The position numbers and the translations under genes are program-made. A DNA stretch of 62,139 nt from Cereibacter sphaeroides (GTDB taxonomy: Bacteria > Pseudomonadota > Alphaproteobacteria > Rhodobacterales > Rhodobacteraceae). Of the stretch, positions 1 through 6,569 are shown one piece after another; within the stretch, counting starts at the first letter, position 1; each line of letters begins with the position of its first letter. Location: the NCBI GenBank assembly GCA_003243455.1, contig QFQS01000009.1, positions 1 to 62,139 of the forward strand, given 5' to 3'. The notes beneath the pieces were generated by a model. It was given only the letters and a program-made list of their open reading frames with translations. It was not told the DNA's origin and ran no database searches.

Positions 1-79
1 ATGGCGCTGTCACAGTAGTAGATTTCTGCCCCGGCCGCCCGAAGTCGGTCATGCTCCAACTCTTGGCTCTTCCGGGGCA
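1..79. repeat. Assembly overlap, copy 1 (circular genome)
   Basis: These 79 bases are identical to 62061-62139. The repeat lies inside one reading frame (the VRR-NUC nuclease), which reads continuously when the two ends are joined. That fits a k-mer overlap from a circular or circularly permuted assembly and not a biological terminal repeat. A length of 79 matches a common assembler k-mer size, which is inference. Confidence 0.9.
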
Positions 80-239
80 CCTTGCCTTTGTCCTTGAACT
101 CGATGAACACGACGCGGCCGCCTTTGATGAAGACGCGATCCGGGGCACCTACTCGCCCCACCCACGCCAGCTTGCGGACAAACCACCCGGCGGCTTCCGC
201 CCTGCGGACCACCGGCATTTCTACACCGAGTTCAACCAT
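1..239 (-). CDS. VRR-NUC domain nuclease, N-terminal part (gene crosses the circle junction)
   Basis: Small PD-(D/E)XK nuclease of the VRR-NUC type. Reading leftward from the ATG at 239, the protein has the family core: a Gly-Ala-Pro-Asp turn, a strand ending Phe-Ile-Glu-Phe-Lys (E-x-K catalytic pair) and a C-terminal Ala-Gly-Ala-Glu-Ile-Tyr-Tyr strand. It runs off the left end and continues at 62060 down to a stop at 62030-62032, about 89 residues in total, the usual size for stand-alone phage VRR-NUC proteins. A GGAG ribosome site lies 8 bases upstream and an in-frame stop at 243-245 fixes the start. Its stop overlaps the start of the SNF2 helicase gene, so the two are translationally coupled. 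The family acts on branched DNA or is fused to helicases in other phages; a joint role with the helicase is inference. Confidence 0.85.
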   Translation of the reverse strand, partial: MVELGVEMPVVRRAEAAGWFVRKLAWVGRVGAPDRVFIKGGRVVFIEFKDKGKVPRKSQELEHDRLRAAGAEIYYCDSA

Positions 240-315
240 GCTTCACTCCAATGTGTCGTAGGGTGCATCGACCTTGCGGAAGACAGCAGGATACCACCCG
301 GTCGCGCCCTTGGCA

Positions 316-744
316 CTATCGAAGAAAATCCGCGCCGACCTTCAGCACGTTCTCGTCGTCGTCCACGCAAGGGCGGCCGGTTTTGATCTGCGCGACCTCG
401 ACCTCTTCCAGCCCCTTGAAGTAGGCTTCCGACTTGGCGTTGCGCGTGGTCTCGGCACCCGCCAGCAGTCGGTCGGCCGCCTCGCGCTTCAGGGGGTCGC
501 CTGCGGTCTTCGCCGGGCGCTGGCCGTCCTCAACCACGCCACCGACTCCGTTGACCTGATACTGCGTGAACCGGCCGTCGAGAAATTCTCTGACCGGGCG
601 GTGGAACTTGACGCCGACCGGCAGGTTGCCCTCACCGATCCGCTTGTATTCGAACTCCGGTTCCAGATCGTGTTCCCGGAGGCCCACGTCCAGAATGACG
701 TAGAAGTGGCCGCTTTTGACGTGAAGCCAGATTGTCTTTTCCAT
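316..744 (-). CDS. Hypothetical protein, possible DUF1653-like N-terminus
   Basis: A 142-aa protein read from the ATG at 744, with AGGGA just upstream; it begins 6 bases after the polymerase stop. The first 55 residues (tryptophan-leucine start, a short Tyr-Val-Ile-Leu strand, then Arg-Pro-Val-Arg-Glu-Phe and Asp-Gly-Arg-Phe) resemble the small beta-rich DUF1653 fold found beside phage replication genes, but the match is by eye only. The remainder is charged and helical. It sits between DNA polymerase and VRR-NUC nuclease, so a DNA-metabolism accessory role is plausible. Function unknown. Confidence 0.6.
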   Translation of the reverse strand: MEKTIWLHVKSGHFYVILDVGLREHDLEPEFEYKRIGEGNLPVGVKFHRPVREFLDGRFTQYQVNGVGGVVEDGQRPAKTAGDPLKREAADRLLAGAETTRNAKSEAYFKGLEEVEVAQIKTGRPCVDDDENVLKVGADFLR

Positions 745-749
745 GGTCC

Positions 750-2813
750 CTAGTCCTTGATGAAGATGGGGGTTGTGTGCCCGGCAACGCCGAGCGGGAG
801 GCCGGGTGCCCAACGCGGGACATCCGACATGCACTCTTTCAGGATGCGCAGCTTCTCTTCCGCGCCGCCTACTTTCACCAGACCGACGATCTGGTCATGC
901 ACGTGCAGAGGGATGCGGATGCCCTCTTTCCGGGCCAGTTTGATCCCGTGCGCGAGCAGGTCACGCGAGATCGCTTGGTCGGCGTTTTCCGTCAGCTTGC
1001 CCGGATGGGTGGACTGACGGGTCCACATTTTCTTGTCGTTCTGCCCTTCGTAGGTGATCGACATCTTCTTTTTGCCCCACGGCATCATCGTCTCTTCGAG
1101 ACGCGGACGCAGGTAGTGGAGCGACCGGCCGGAGGGCAGGTTCATCCGCATGAACGGACCCTTCCGGTCGAAGCTGATATGGCCGAAGGCGACTTCCTTG
1201 TTCTGACGGATGCACTGCTTGGCAGCGTTCTCGATCCCATACCAGTAGTCGGTGACTTCCTCGAACTCGCGCCGGAAGGTATCGACCGAGAGGACCGATT
1301 CCTCTTTCGTGAACTGCTTGACGCCCATGTTCCATGCGTAGCCGAGCAGCCCGGTTCCTTCCTTCTCGCCGGTCTTGTAGTTGATCTTCACGTCGCCAGC
1401 GCCGAGCATGTAGCCGCAACCGAGGACGCCCGGCTTGGCGATGGTGCGCCGCGATCCGTCGCCATTTTTGTACTGCTGTTCAAGCTCGTGGTAGGGGATG
1501 CCGTACATATAGACCGCGAAGGCCAGATACGGATCGAGACCCTTTTTGAAGACATCCAGAATTTTCGAGCAGGACGACAGCCAGCCGAGGACGCGGTTCT
1601 CGATAGCGTTCAAGTCCACGTCGATGAAGGTGTAGCCGGGCGGGGCCTGCACGACCGGACGGATGCAGGAGGCCAGCAGGTCCATCGACCCGTCGCCGTA
1701 GATCAGGTCAATCGACTCCGCGTCCAAGAACTCGACGTTCTTGGCGTGAGTGACGATCCCCTTTTCCAGCATCTTGGTAGGCCGGGGGAGGTTCTGCGGC
1801 TGGTAGATGCGGCCCGCCCACCGCCACGTGCGCGCTGCCCCGGCGAACTGGAAAGCGTACCGGAGGCGGCCGTCCTCGTCGGTGGCGCGTTGCAGGGCGT
1901 GGAACTTCTTCGGGCTGGTGCGGCTGACCTCGGCCCGGAGGCGCAGGACGGTCAGGAGGATGTTGTTCGGGGTGTCGCCGGTCTCTTCGATCTCGCGCTC
2001 GATAGCGCGGTCAATGTGGCCGCCCTTCAGGTCATCGAACGGGTAGCCGTATTCTTGCAACCACGGGAGCAACTGCGCGCCGGAGTTCGGATTGTCCAGC
2101 CCCGTCAGTTCCTTCATCTCTTCGAGCCGCTGGCGCACCAAGGTCTCGTAGATCGTGATCGCATTGCGCATCATGGCGCGATTGATCGGCAGGCCCTCTT
2201 GGTTGATGTCCTGATCGATATGCCACATTTCCCACTCGTGATCCGGCATGTTGTAGCCGATCAGCTTGTGGTAGATAGCGCGCTCGGCCACTTCGTCCTG
2301 CCGGTTATAGTCCTTGTATTCCTCCCAATCGGGGAGGTCATCGAACCAGTGGACGCGGGTTGAGGGGTTGTTTTTCGTCGGTTTGCGGGGCGACGAGAAT
2401 TTCTTGATCAGGCGGGTGCCCTTGGCCGCCTTCTGTTTGTCCTCGCCGAGGTCTACGACCGGGCCAGCCTTTTCCAGCTTGCCGGGGAGAGAGCAGGACA
2501 GGGCCAAGACCATGGTGTCGCGCCACTGGCGGATGTCCATGGGGATGCCGAGGATGTTCTGAGTCGCGTTCACTTCGAACGCCGAGTTCCACGCCCACTT
2601 CTCCACGTCGGGCGACTGAAGCGCCTGCCGGAGCATCTTGGGCATAGGCTCCCCCTCGGCGGGAACCCACTGGCGTTGTGGCACGTCGTTAAACGACCAC
2701 GCAGCCATGAGGACTTCCGCCGAGGCGTGCCGGGTATAGCGGCTCACGCCGACCTTGGGGAGCGAGACCGTCGCGAACGTCTCATAATCGATTCCGAGAC
2801 GGTCTTTAGCCAC
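750..2813 (-). CDS. Family A DNA polymerase with 3'-5' exonuclease
   Basis: Replicative phage DNA polymerase of the PolA family, about 687 aa. The N-terminus holds the DnaQ-like exonuclease: Exo I as Asp-Tyr-Glu-Thr about 10 residues in, Exo II as Asn-Ser-Ala-Phe-Glu, and Exo III as Tyr-Asn-Arg-Gln-Asp. The C-terminal half carries polymerase motif A (Asp-Leu-Asn-Ala-Ile-Glu), motif B (Arg-Arg-Thr-Ile-Ala-Lys followed by Gly-Cys-Gly-Tyr) and motif C, which reads His-Asp-Gln where the family usually has His-Asp-Glu. There is no 5' nuclease domain, as is normal for phages. I chose the GTG at 2813 because GGGAG precedes it, it overlaps the HNH stop, and it puts the exonuclease right at the N-terminus. 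An upstream ATG at 2837 has no visible ribosome site and is the alternative. Confidence 0.95.
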   Translation of the reverse strand: MAKDRLGIDYETFATVSLPKVGVSRYTRHASAEVLMAAWSFNDVPQRQWVPAEGEPMPKMLRQALQSPDVEKWAWNSAFEVNATQNILGIPMDIRQWRDTMVLALSCSLPGKLEKAGPVVDLGEDKQKAAKGTRLIKKFSSPRKPTKNNPSTRVHWFDDLPDWEEYKDYNRQDEVAERAIYHKLIGYNMPDHEWEMWHIDQDINQEGLPINRAMMRNAITIYETLVRQRLEEMKELTGLDNPNSGAQLLPWLQEYGYPFDDLKGGHIDRAIEREIEETGDTPNNILLTVLRLRAEVSRTSPKKFHALQRATDEDGRLRYAFQFAGAARTWRWAGRIYQPQNLPRPTKMLEKGIVTHAKNVEFLDAESIDLIYGDGSMDLLASCIRPVVQAPPGYTFIDVDLNAIENRVLGWLSSCSKILDVFKKGLDPYLAFAVYMYGIPYHELEQQYKNGDGSRRTIAKPGVLGCGYMLGAGDVKINYKTGEKEGTGLLGYAWNMGVKQFTKEESVLSVDTFRREFEEVTDYWYGIENAAKQCIRQNKEVAFGHISFDRKGPFMRMNLPSGRSLHYLRPRLEETMMPWGKKKMSITYEGQNDKKMWTRQSTHPGKLTENADQAISRDLLAHGIKLARKEGIRIPLHVHDQIVGLVKVGGAEEKLRILKECMSDVPRWAPGLPLGVAGHTTPIFIKD

Positions 2814-3159
2814 GACAGCCGTTCTCCCAAAGTTCATACATGTTTTCAGACCGAGTGCCCCACCGGAGCCGTTCGAGACGGTTGTCGTCCTTCACGTCGC
2901 CTTTGTGCAGGCACTCGTGCCCTTGGGGAGCCGGGCCGACGAATGCCGTCAGCACCAGAATATGGACATACTGTGAATCGGTCTTTCCGAGGCGCACCGT
3001 CAGGTGGCCCGACTTGGCCCGACCGGGAGCCAGCATTTGCCCCCGGTATCGACGCCGAAATCCTCGGACGGTCACGATCTCCCGGTCAGTCGAGCGGACC
3101 CGGCCGAGATCAGAGACCTCGTATCCGGGATAGCCTTTGACCGGGAGCCAGCGTTCCAT
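2806..3159 (-). CDS. NUMOD4/HNH homing-type endonuclease
   Basis: A 117-aa protein. Residues 1-25 form a NUMOD4 motif (Trp-Leu-Pro-Val followed by Gly-Tyr-Glu-Val-Ser-Asp-Leu-Gly-Arg-Val-Arg-Ser). The second half is an HNH_3-type nuclease with the conserved His-Ile-Leu-Val...Phe-Val-Gly and Cys-Leu-His-Lys-Gly-Asp...Asp-Asp-Asn-Arg-Leu-Glu blocks, ending Thr-Arg-Ser-Glu-Asn. This pairing is typical of free-standing homing endonucleases in phages. It is inserted between the ssDNA-binding protein and the DNA polymerase genes, the preferred neighbourhood for such elements, and its stop overlaps the polymerase start. It may only spread itself and have no role in replication. Confidence 0.85.
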   Translation of the reverse strand: MERWLPVKGYPGYEVSDLGRVRSTDREIVTVRGFRRRYRGQMLAPGRAKSGHLTVRLGKTDSQYVHILVLTAFVGPAPQGHECLHKGDVKDDNRLERLRWGTRSENMYELWENGCRG

Positions 3160-3170
3160 GACGCCGCCCC

Positions 3171-3809
3171 TTAGATCAGGCCACCATCATCTTCGTCCTC
3201 GTCACCCATGGACTCGCCATCGGCAGCGAACTCGTCGCCGAACTTCTCGTTCGGATCGACCGGACCAGCACCGAAGGGCTCGCCATCCTTGAAGAACTGG
3301 ACGATTTCGAGCGAAGCGTTCTGGCGCTTGCCGTAGTCGTTGTCCTGCGCCCAAATGCGGACGAGCATGTTGACGCGGCAACCGCTGTACGGCGAGTTCG
3401 CGCCGCCGGGGGTTGCTTCGATCCACTTGCCGTCCTTGCCCTTGATGTTGGTGATGACCGAGGGCTTGCGCTGACCAGCGTTGGCCGCGATGTAGTAGCA
3501 GCCCTCGTAGCCTTCCCAATCTTCGAGATCGCCGTCGCGGACGCAAAGCTGGTTCGGCTTCAGCTTCGGGTGCTTGGCCACGTTATCGCCCCACTCTTTC
3601 TTGCGGGCGTCGAGACCTGCCTTCTTGAGCTTCTTCATGTTCTCGATGGTGGCGGGCGTGCCCTTTTCCATGAGTCCACGGGCCTGATACGATCCCTTGA
3701 TCGTCTGGCCGGTCTTCTTGTCTACCGAGTCCTTCGACGGCTCGTAGATGTGTGCGAAACTCAAACGAACGTCTTTAAGGATGACCTCTCCAATTGGTGC
3801 GTCGGCCAT
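3171..3809 (-). CDS. DUF2815 single-stranded DNA-binding protein
   Basis: A 212-aa DUF2815-type protein, the family of phage ssDNA-binding proteins that occupies the place of T7 gp2.5. The N-terminus has the typical Val-Arg-Leu-Ser-Phe-Ala-His-Ile strand, the middle has the Pro-Tyr-Ser-Gly-Cys-Arg-Val-Asn segment, and the C-terminus is strongly acidic (Asp-Glu-Asp-Glu-Asp-Asp-Gly-Gly-Leu-Ile). In ssDNA-binding proteins acidic tails recruit partner proteins and shield the DNA site. The tail here ends in the Leu-Val/Ile motif shared with many other proteins of this phage. It lies between the endonuclease VII and HNH/polymerase genes in the leftward replication operon. Confidence 0.85.
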   Translation of the reverse strand: MADAPIGEVILKDVRLSFAHIYEPSKDSVDKKTGQTIKGSYQARGLMEKGTPATIENMKKLKKAGLDARKKEWGDNVAKHPKLKPNQLCVRDGDLEDWEGYEGCYYIAANAGQRKPSVITNIKGKDGKWIEATPGGANSPYSGCRVNMLVRIWAQDNDYGKRQNASLEIVQFFKDGEPFGAGPVDPNEKFGDEFAADGESMGDEDEDDGGLI

Positions 3810-3812
3810 GTG

Positions 3813-4298
3813 TTATTTCCTTTCCAGATACTTAATCGCTTCCGTCAGAAAGCCGGGGTTATCATCAAAACAACCGAGACCTCGGTTGCATTTAGCACAG
3901 AGCAAGCCTCTAACTTTCGAGGTCTTGTGGTCATGATCGGTGTGCATCCCTACCTTGCCACCGTCCAACACGAGTTCCTTTTTACAGATCGCGCATTTCC
4001 CCTCCTGCTCCGTAAGTAGCTTTTCGAACATCTCGACAGTGAGCCCGTATCGATGGGCGCGCTCCCAATGCTTCTTTTTAGCCAGAAATTCAGGCGTCTT
4101 ACTGTGTTTCTTCCACCGCTGAAACTGCCGTCCTTCTGGATTATTTCGCGCTGCACGGCGGCGTTCCGCGACATCCGGCCGCTTGGCATACGCATCCGCA
4201 CATTCTTTGCACTTCGCTAAAAGGCCACCTACCCGTCGATTATCCCGGTAGAAGAGGCTTTCATCCTTATCAACTTTGCATTTCGTGCACGTCTTCAT
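3813..4298 (-). CDS. Recombination endonuclease VII family protein
   Basis: A 161-aa protein with two zinc-binding parts. The N-terminus has Cys-x2-Cys (Lys-Thr-Cys-Thr-Lys-Cys) and a later Cys-Lys-Glu-Cys. The C-terminal half (about residues 95-150) is the endonuclease VII core: Cys-Ala-Ile-Cys, His-Thr-Asp-His-Asp-His, then Gly-Leu-Leu-Cys-Ala-Lys-Cys-Asn-Arg-Gly-Leu-Gly. The family cleaves branched DNA such as Holliday junctions, for debranching before packaging, though many phage copies are mobile. Its codons are more AT-rich than those of neighbouring genes, which hints at later acquisition. The start overlaps the DUF2800 stop by 4 bp (ATGA). Confidence 0.88.
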   Translation of the reverse strand: MKTCTKCKVDKDESLFYRDNRRVGGLLAKCKECADAYAKRPDVAERRRAARNNPEGRQFQRWKKHSKTPEFLAKKKHWERAHRYGLTVEMFEKLLTEQEGKCAICKKELVLDGGKVGMHTDHDHKTSKVRGLLCAKCNRGLGCFDDNPGFLTEAIKYLERK

Positions 4299-5539
4299 AC
4301 CAGACTGTCTTCTTCCATAAGCTTGTCGAACCGTTGCTGCTTGTCAGCACGGGCGACCCTCTTATCCGTTTCAGGGACCAGCACGGGGGCGGGCTCGCCG
4401 ACCTTGGTAGCGCGAGCGAACTTCGACCCCTTGAATGCCTTCTCCCCAATCGTGTCCTCTACGCCCGTGGGGGAGAGGTATTTCTTCGTGTATGCCTTAT
4501 CGCCGAACTCGGCGTCGAGCATGAACTTGGCCTTGGCCTCGTCCTTCCACACCCGAGCGGGCGAGCGGCCGTCCACCAGCTTCATGCCGGGAACCGGGCG
4601 ACCCGCCTCTGCGTCGGCATAGGCTTCCGCGTGCAGGTCATCGAACCACTTCGTCACCATGTCCTTGTTGAGCAGGACGAAGGACCGTTGCTCGGGCGTC
4701 AGGGCTTTCGGCTTCGGCAGGGGCAGCTTCGCCCCGATCTCGGCCAGTTCGTCAATCTCGTCCATCTTCGTGTCGAAGACGTTGAGCAGGTATTCCGTTC
4801 GGCTCTTGCAGGTGTTGGCCTTGGCCGCCTTGCAGAACGAGCATTGTTTCTTGCCGGGATTGCAGGGCGCGTCCGGGTCCAGCGTTGCCTCGGCGTCGGC
4901 CTTGATCTTCTCGCCTTCGGCCAGCATTTCGACCATCGTTGTCGGCCACACGCCGCCGCCACCGGGGGCGCGGGGTTGCTCGATAATGATCTGGACATCA
5001 ACGCCCTCGGGCTCCCACCCGAAGATTTCGCCACAGAGCGTGTTCCACGCCCCGAGCAGATAGAGAATCGCTTGGTCATTCCAGCGGGGATCGACAGGCA
5101 CCCCGGCTCCGTACTTCCAGTCAAAGACGTAGATGATCCGGTTGATCACGTCGATCAGGATCACGTCGCTGGTTCCGAAGCCGGGGGTGCCGTCGTCGGC
5201 GAAGCCCACCCACGGAGAAATGTCGATCTGGACTTCGACGTACATTTGGACGCCCGGCTGCGCCGCGATATCGCGCACGTAGTCCAGACCCGACAGCATG
5301 TGGTCCGCCATTTCGTTGTCGAAGTAGAGCGTTCCCTGATCGGTGTCGCACGGCTTGTCAACGAATACATACGGCTCAAGGCCCAACTCCAAACACAGGG
5401 CAGCGTACTCGTGGAAGACGGTTCCCAACGCGGCTTCCATGCCAGCGTCATCCGGCAAACCGGCTTCTTCGCGGATCGAACCGGGGCATGGTCGCCAACG
5501 GTGCGCTCCCGAGGGGCCTCTGTGAAAGTGAGCAGACAT
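4295..5539 (-). CDS. DUF2800 RecB/Cas4-like nuclease
   Basis: A 414-aa DUF2800 protein, a PD-(D/E)XK nuclease common in phage replication modules beside DUF2815. Visible motifs are Gly-Thr-Val-Phe-His-Glu-Tyr-Ala near residue 40, Gly-Thr-Ser-Asp-Val-Ile and Phe-Asp-Trp-Lys-Tyr-Gly (the catalytic Asp and D-x-K), and a cysteine cluster Cys-Ser-Phe-Cys...Cys at about 235-245 like the iron-sulfur cysteines of Cas4/AddB nucleases. It ends Glu-Glu-Asp-Ser-Leu-Val, the acidic LV tail repeated in this phage. It probably processes DNA ends for recombination together with the ssDNA-binding protein; that role is inferred from family and context. Confidence 0.88.
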   Translation of the reverse strand: MSAHFHRGPSGAHRWRPCPGSIREEAGLPDDAGMEAALGTVFHEYAALCLELGLEPYVFVDKPCDTDQGTLYFDNEMADHMLSGLDYVRDIAAQPGVQMYVEVQIDISPWVGFADDGTPGFGTSDVILIDVINRIIYVFDWKYGAGVPVDPRWNDQAILYLLGAWNTLCGEIFGWEPEGVDVQIIIEQPRAPGGGGVWPTTMVEMLAEGEKIKADAEATLDPDAPCNPGKKQCSFCKAAKANTCKSRTEYLLNVFDTKMDEIDELAEIGAKLPLPKPKALTPEQRSFVLLNKDMVTKWFDDLHAEAYADAEAGRPVPGMKLVDGRSPARVWKDEAKAKFMLDAEFGDKAYTKKYLSPTGVEDTIGEKAFKGSKFARATKVGEPAPVLVPETDKRVARADKQQRFDKLMEEDSLV

Positions 5540-5559
5540 CCAAATCCTCTTCGAACTCT

Positions 5560-5617
5560 ACCGGGTGCCGGAGGTCATTCGGCACCCGGTAACGGGTCTC
5601 ATTGGGGCCGAAGCCCC
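5560..5617 (-). promoter_or_regulatory. Intergenic hairpins with alternative pairings
   Basis: In the 92-base gap before DUF2800 there is a perfect 11-bp inverted repeat (arms 5560-5570 and 5580-5590, 9-base loop) and a GGGGC-TTCG-GCCCC hairpin (5604-5617). A short ACCCG/CGGGT pair (5584-5588 with 5593-5597) would compete with the 11-bp stem. No uridine tract follows, so this looks more like an mRNA processing, stability or attenuation element than a factor-independent terminator. Confidence 0.5.
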
Positions 5618-5631
5618 TCACCCATGCTCCG

Positions 5632-6063
5632 TTAGACGAGAGCGCCTTCGTCTTCTTCGCCGCCTGCGCCGCCGTCGAAATCCGGCTCTTCGCCGTCGAT
5701 GTACTGCTGAAGGTAGGCGAGCGCTTCGTCGTAGTTCGTCGGATCAAGCTCGGTGGCCTTCGCGACACCGAAGTAGTCAACGATGGCCTTGACGTTGCCC
5801 TTGCGGACTTCGCGCTCGTCCTTGTCCTTGATGCCGAGGTAGCCGCCGAATGCAGCAGCGATGTCTTCGACCGTGGTCTTCTTCTTGCCGCCAGCGGGCT
5901 TTCCACCGGCAGGTTTGCCAGCGGCAGCGCCAGCGGGTTTGCCGGAAGCGGCGGCACCAGCGGCAGCGCCACCGGCCTTGCCCTGAAGTGCGGCCAGAAC
6001 CTTCGTCTGGATCGCGGTATTTGCTTCGAGGGCAGCAGTCAATGCTTCAATAGAACCCGACAT
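5632..6063 (-). CDS. Alanine/glycine/lysine-rich hypothetical protein, first gene of the leftward operon
   Basis: A 143-aa protein in three parts: a short helical N-terminus, a low-complexity linker (about residues 29-62) of Ala, Gly, Lys and Pro repeats, and a folded C-terminal half (about 63-125) beginning Thr-Thr-Val-Glu-Asp-Ile. The end is acidic, Glu-Glu-Asp-Glu-Gly-Ala-Leu-Val. I do not recognise the family. As the first gene of the replication operon, with an SSB-like flexible linker and acidic tip, it may bind or annealing-protect DNA or recruit partners, which is inference. AGAAGG lies upstream of the ATG. Confidence 0.8.
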   Translation of the reverse strand: MSGSIEALTAALEANTAIQTKVLAALQGKAGGAAAGAAASGKPAGAAAGKPAGGKPAGGKKKTTVEDIAAAFGGYLGIKDKDEREVRKGNVKAIVDYFGVAKATELDPTNYDEALAYLQQYIDGEEPDFDGGAGGEEDEGALV

Positions 6064-6108
6064 TTGGGTATCCTTCTACTTGGGTTGAAAAGGTCAGGCT
6101 TCTCGGCC

Positions 6109-6168
6109 CAACACCAGTTTGCCCGGCATACATGGACCATCTTTATGGGGTTGTCAACACCGGGTTGC
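6109..6168. repeat. Two direct repeats, candidate operators
   Basis: A 14-base sequence starting CAACACC occurs at 6109-6122 and 6155-6168 with two mismatches, 46 bases apart. The second copy overlaps both divergent -35 elements and the first lies at the expected leftward start site. Such positions suit a repressor acting on both promoters; the neighbouring HTH protein is the obvious candidate. Confidence 0.45.
6128..6157 (-). promoter_or_regulatory. Leftward early promoter candidate
   Basis: On the minus strand a consensus TTGACA (6157 to 6152) is followed, 18 bases on, by ATGTAT (6133 to 6128). The -35 is perfect, the -10 weak. It would start transcripts about 60 bases before the gene at 6063. 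Its -35 overlaps the -35 of the rightward promoter. Confidence 0.5.
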
Positions 6169-6179
6169 GCATGTATATG
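6151..6179 (+). promoter_or_regulatory. Rightward promoter for the HTH regulator gene
   Basis: TTGTCA (6151-6156), 17-base spacer, TATATG (6174-6179), about 30 bases before the ATG at 6211, which has GGAGAGG as ribosome site. The geometry is that of a housekeeping sigma factor promoter. Confidence 0.55.
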
Positions 6180-6210
6180 GGTTGCTAATGACGATTTTTG
6201 GAGAGGCAGA

Positions 6211-6462
6211 ATGCCAGTATTTCACGACCCGGAAGACGCGCCGAACGAGCTTCAGAAGCTCTTGCTTCGGGCCGTGCCCGTGAACGAACACGGTTTTAAA
6301 TCGATCCTGCACCTTTCGCAACTGTTGGGTCTCTCCCGGTGGGCCGTCCAGAAGTGGATCGTCAAAGAGAAAATCCCGCCGGGCCGGGCCGTGCAAGTCG
6401 TTGATCTGTCCGAAGGCCGCGTCTCGCTGGCCGACTTCTCCCGATTCATCTACACCCTCTGA
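6211..6462 (+). CDS. Small helix-turn-helix regulator
   Basis: An 83-aa protein with a Cro/YdaS-like helix-turn-helix at about residues 33-60: Leu-Ser-Gln-Leu-Leu-Gly-Leu-Ser-Arg-Trp-Ala-Val-Gln-Lys-Trp, followed by Pro-Pro-Gly-Arg-Ala, the pattern of antirepressor/Cro-like proteins that recognise operators. The start is fixed by GGAGAGG six bases upstream. It is the first rightward gene, faces the leftward replication operon across a promoter region with two repeated candidate operators, and is followed by a terminator-like hairpin. It probably controls the two divergent units. No second repressor gene is visible. Confidence 0.75.
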   Translation: MPVFHDPEDAPNELQKLLLRAVPVNEHGFKSILHLSQLLGLSRWAVQKWIVKEKIPPGRAVQVVDLSEGRVSLADFSRFIYTL

Positions 6463-6475
6463 TCTTGTCTTTGGG

Positions 6476-6502
6476 GGCCGACAGGACTAGGGTCGGCCTC
6501 TT
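6476..6502 (+). terminator. Hairpin terminator after the HTH gene
   Basis: Stem GGCCGAC (6476-6482) with GTCGGCC (6492-6498), 9-base loop, followed by TCTTCC. The T-run is weak, so termination may be partial. Confidence 0.45.
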
Positions 6503-6529
6503 CCTGACAGCACTGGCACGGCCTCCATC

Positions 6530-6557
6530 CTGACAGGTGACGGCGCGCAAATAATTG
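6530..6557 (+). promoter_or_regulatory. Promoter candidate for the VapE gene
   Basis: CTGACA (6530-6535), 16-base spacer, TAATTG (6552-6557). The ACAGGTG following the first hexamer also occurs at the promoters near 15520 and 17888. The predicted start lies only a few bases before the ATG at 6570, so the message would be nearly leaderless. Confidence 0.4.
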
Positions 6558-6569
6558 GGACAGCAGGGC

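Noticed and set aside
1..79. Direct terminal repeats of a linear genome
   Set aside because: Too short, inside a gene that reads through the joined ends, and of a length typical for assembler overlap.
732..2363. Long plus-strand frame opposite the DNA polymerase
   Set aside because: Antisense shadow of a GC-rich gene; Arg/Val/Leu/Gly composition, no ribosome site, and the polymerase is certain.
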